Source of the DNA: Candidatus Aminicenantota bacterium
Lineage (GTDB): Bacteria > Acidobacteriota > Aminicenantia > Aminicenantales > JAFGBC01
Direction: 5' to 3'
NCBI GenBank assembly: GCA_016933355.1
Contig: JAFGBC010000277.1
Span: 1 to 7,741 of the forward strand
DNA length: 7,741 nucleotides
The notes below the pieces were generated by a model, which searched no databases, was not told where the DNA came from, and was given only the letters and a program-made list of their open reading frames with translations. The position numbers were made by a program, and so were the translations under genes. Below are positions 5,763-7,741 of this stretch, one piece after another (within the stretch, counting starts at the first letter, position 1; each line of letters begins with the position of its first letter).

Positions 5763-7741
5763 ATGCTGGACGCCTATAATCGAACGGCCCGAGAACGGGA
5801 AACTCTGGGCATACCGCCGCTGCCCCTGACGCCGCAAGAAACCGACGAGGTCTGCGACGTCCTGAAGAAGGACGCCGGAGACGAGGGCCGTCGGGCCGTC
5901 GACCTTCTCAAGAACCGGGTCTCGCCCGGCGTGGACCCGGCCGCCAAGGTCAAGGCCGAGTGGCTGGCCAGGGTCGCCGGCGGCAATATCAAGGCGCCTC
6001 TCGTTTCCAGGAAGGATGCCGTTTTCATGCTCGGCGCCATGCTGGGCGGCTATAACGTCGACCCCTTGGTCGCACTTCTCGGCGACAAGGAACTCGGTGA
6101 GGATGCCGCCGAGGCCCTCAAGAAGACGATCCTCGTCTATGGCGCGTTCGAGGCCGTCTTGGCCCAATCCCGGAAGAACGCCCGGGCCAAAGCCGTTATC
6201 GAATCCTGGTCTCAGGGCGAATGGTTCACATCCCGTCCGGCCTTCCCCGACCGCCTCAAGCTCAAGGTCTATAAGGTCGACGGCGAAATCAACACGGATG
6301 ATTTCTCGCCCGCAAAGCACGCGGCGACGCGGCCCGACATCCCTCTCCACGCCTTGGCCATGGGCGAGACGCGCTTCCCGGGCGGCATCGCCGTCATCCG
6401 GAAGTTCCGGGAGGAGGGGAGTCGGGTCGTATTCGTCGGCGACGTCGTCGGCACGGGCTCGTCCCGCAAGTCGGCCTGCAACTCGGTCATGTGGCACATC
6501 GGCGAGGACATCCCTTTCGTCCCCAACAAGCGGCGGGGCGGCGTCGTCATCGGCGGGCTGATCGCGCCGATTTTCTTCAACACCACCGAGGACTCGGGCG
6601 GCCTGCCGATCACGGCCGACGTTTCCAAGCTGGCGACGGGCGACGTCATCGTCGTCGATACGGCCGCCGGCGCGATCCGAAACGAAAAAGGGGAGACGCG
6701 GTCCTCCTTCGAGCTCAAGCCCCCGACGCTCCGGGACGAGTTCCGCGCCGGCGGGCGCCTGAACCTCATCGTCGGCCGCCAGCTTACGAACAAGGCGCGG
6801 GCGGCCCTCGGTCTTCCCGAATCGGACCTGTTCCTCAGGCTCGCGCAGCCGGCGCCCGCGAAGGGCCAGGGCTTCAGCCAGGCCCAGAAAATCGTCGGCC
6901 GGGCCTGCGGGACGGCCGGCGTCCTGCCCGCCGCCTCCTGCGAGCCCAAGATGACGACGGTCGGCTCCCAGGACACGACCGGGCCGATGACGGCCGATGA
7001 GATCAAGGAGCTCGCCTGCCTCGTGTTCCAGTCCGAGATGTTCATGCAGTCGTTTTGCCATACGGCGGCCTACCCCAAGCCGGCCGACGTCAAGATGCAC
7101 AAAACCCTCCCCGAGTTCATGATCGAACGCAAGGGCGTCGCCCTCAAGCCCGGCGACGGAGTCATCCATTCCTGGCTCAACCGCCTCCTCCTGCCGGACA
7201 CGATGGGGACGGGCGGCGATTCGCACACCCGGTTCCCGATCGGACTGTCGTTTCCGGCCGGGTCGGGCCTGGTCGCCTTCGCCGGAGCCCTGGGCTTCAT
7301 GCCGCTCGACATGCCCGAGTCGGTCCTGGTCAAGTTCAAGGGCGCGATCCCTCCCGGGATGACGCTCCGCGACGCCGTGAACGCGATCCCCTATGTCGCG
7401 ATCCAGCAGGGCCTGCTGACCGTCGCCAAAAAGGGGAAAAAGAACGTCTTCAACGGCCGGATCATCGAGATGGAAGGGCTGCCCGACCTGACGGTGGAGC
7501 AGGCTTACGAGCTGACCGACGCCACGGCCGAGCGTTCGGCGGCGGGCGGAACGATCGCCCTGAGCGCGGCTTCCGTGGCCAAGTTTCTGAAGAGCAACAT
7601 CGCCCTGATGGAGAAGATGATCGAGGCCGGCTACCGCTCGGCGGATACGCTACGAAAGCGGATCGACGCCTGCCGCCGCTGGCTCGAGAAGCCCGTCCTC
7701 CTCGAACGGGACGGCAACGCCGAATACGCCGCCGTCATCGA
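5763..7741 (+). CDS. acnB: Aconitate hydratase B (partial, C-terminus outside window)
   Basis: Open for 659 complete codons to the right edge; full AcnB is about 865 residues. The enzyme interconverts citrate and isocitrate through cis-aconitate in the TCA cycle, and in many bacteria also hydrates 2-methyl-cis-aconitate. The AcnB order is visible: an N-terminal HEAT-like domain (about 1-160, ending near EWFTSRPAF), then the swivel domain with NTDDFSP (177-183) and GTGSSRKSA (230-238), then catalytic domains with GSQDTTGPMT (401-410), QSFCHTAAYPKP around Cys432-His433, and GTGGDSHTRFPIG around Asp486-His488. This N-terminal placement of HEAT and swivel domains separates it from AcnA. The segment between LHALAM and VGDVVGTGSS is about ten residues shorter than in E. 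coli. The [4Fe-4S] ligand cysteines (710, 769 and 772 in E. coli) lie beyond the window. It has its own promoter and diverges from mdh. Confidence 0.97.
   Translation, partial: MLDAYNRTARERETLGIPPLPLTPQETDEVCDVLKKDAGDEGRRAVDLLKNRVSPGVDPAAKVKAEWLARVAGGNIKAPLVSRKDAVFMLGAMLGGYNVDPLVALLGDKELGEDAAEALKKTILVYGAFEAVLAQSRKNARAKAVIESWSQGEWFTSRPAFPDRLKLKVYKVDGEINTDDFSPAKHAATRPDIPLHALAMGETRFPGGIAVIRKFREEGSRVVFVGDVVGTGSSRKSACNSVMWHIGEDIPFVPNKRRGGVVIGGLIAPIFFNTTEDSGGLPITADVSKLATGDVIVVDTAAGAIRNEKGETRSSFELKPPTLRDEFRAGGRLNLIVGRQLTNKARAALGLPESDLFLRLAQPAPAKGQGFSQAQKIVGRACGTAGVLPAASCEPKMTTVGSQDTTGPMTADEIKELACLVFQSEMFMQSFCHTAAYPKPADVKMHKTLPEFMIERKGVALKPGDGVIHSWLNRLLLPDTMGTGGDSHTRFPIGLSFPAGSGLVAFAGALGFMPLDMPESVLVKFKGAIPPGMTLRDAVNAIPYVAIQQGLLTVAKKGKKNVFNGRIIEMEGLPDLTVEQAYELTDATAERSAAGGTIALSAASVAKFLKSNIALMEKMIEAGYRSADTLRKRIDACRRWLEKPVLLERDGNAEYAAVI

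Noticed and set aside
5715..7226. A 503-codon open frame on the minus strand opposite acnB.
   Set aside because: It is antisense to an unmistakable AcnB, is rich in Arg, Gly, Asp and Ala as expected of a complement frame in GC-rich coding DNA, and shows no recognisable domain.
1..7741. tRNA, rRNA, CRISPR arrays, insertion sequences or tandem repeats.
   Set aside because: No cloverleaf-like segment, regularly spaced repeat, transposase motif or terminal repeat was seen; the space is almost fully taken up by the five genes.

Overview
The window is a GC-rich bacterial chromosome segment carrying a small tricarboxylic acid (TCA) cycle locus plus one poorly characterised lipoprotein gene. All protein genes were read directly from the sequence. 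The high GC content, an LDH-like malate dehydrogenase, an AcnB-type aconitase and a DUF5107/TPR lipoprotein would fit an Acidobacteriota- or Aminicenantes-like bacterium. That placement is a weak inference; the sequence contains no rRNA or other phylogenetic marker.

Layout, left to right. Positions 1-2334 (minus strand) hold the 5' part of a secreted lipoprotein: a DUF5107 domain followed by TPR-like helices, running off the left edge. It has its own well-formed sigma70-type promoter (2413-2441). Positions 2456-4494 (minus) hold sucC and sucD, the two subunits of succinyl-CoA synthetase, overlapping by 4 bases (ATGA). Positions 4495-4595 hold a strong intrinsic terminator for mdh and, directly after it, a candidate promoter lying so close to the sucC start that the sucC mRNA may be nearly leaderless. 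Positions 4596-5528 (minus) hold mdh, malate dehydrogenase. Positions 5529-5759 are a divergent intergenic region with a candidate promoter facing each way. From 5763 (plus) acnB, aconitase B, runs off the right edge before its iron-sulfur ligand cysteines.

AcnB makes isocitrate from citrate, SucCD converts succinyl-CoA to succinate with nucleotide triphosphate formation, and Mdh oxidises malate to oxaloacetate. The locus therefore supplies three separate steps of one cycle; citrate synthase, isocitrate dehydrogenase, 2-oxoglutarate oxidation, succinate dehydrogenase and fumarase are not in the window. The terminator and promoters suggest four transcription units (lipoprotein, sucCD, mdh, acnB) rather than one operon.

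I saw no RNA genes, insertion sequences, CRISPR arrays or clear signs of horizontal transfer. The locus is mostly ordinary central metabolism. The points most worth a second look are the terminator/promoter arrangement at sucC, the uncharacterised DUF5107 lipoprotein, and the dyad over the putative mdh promoter.
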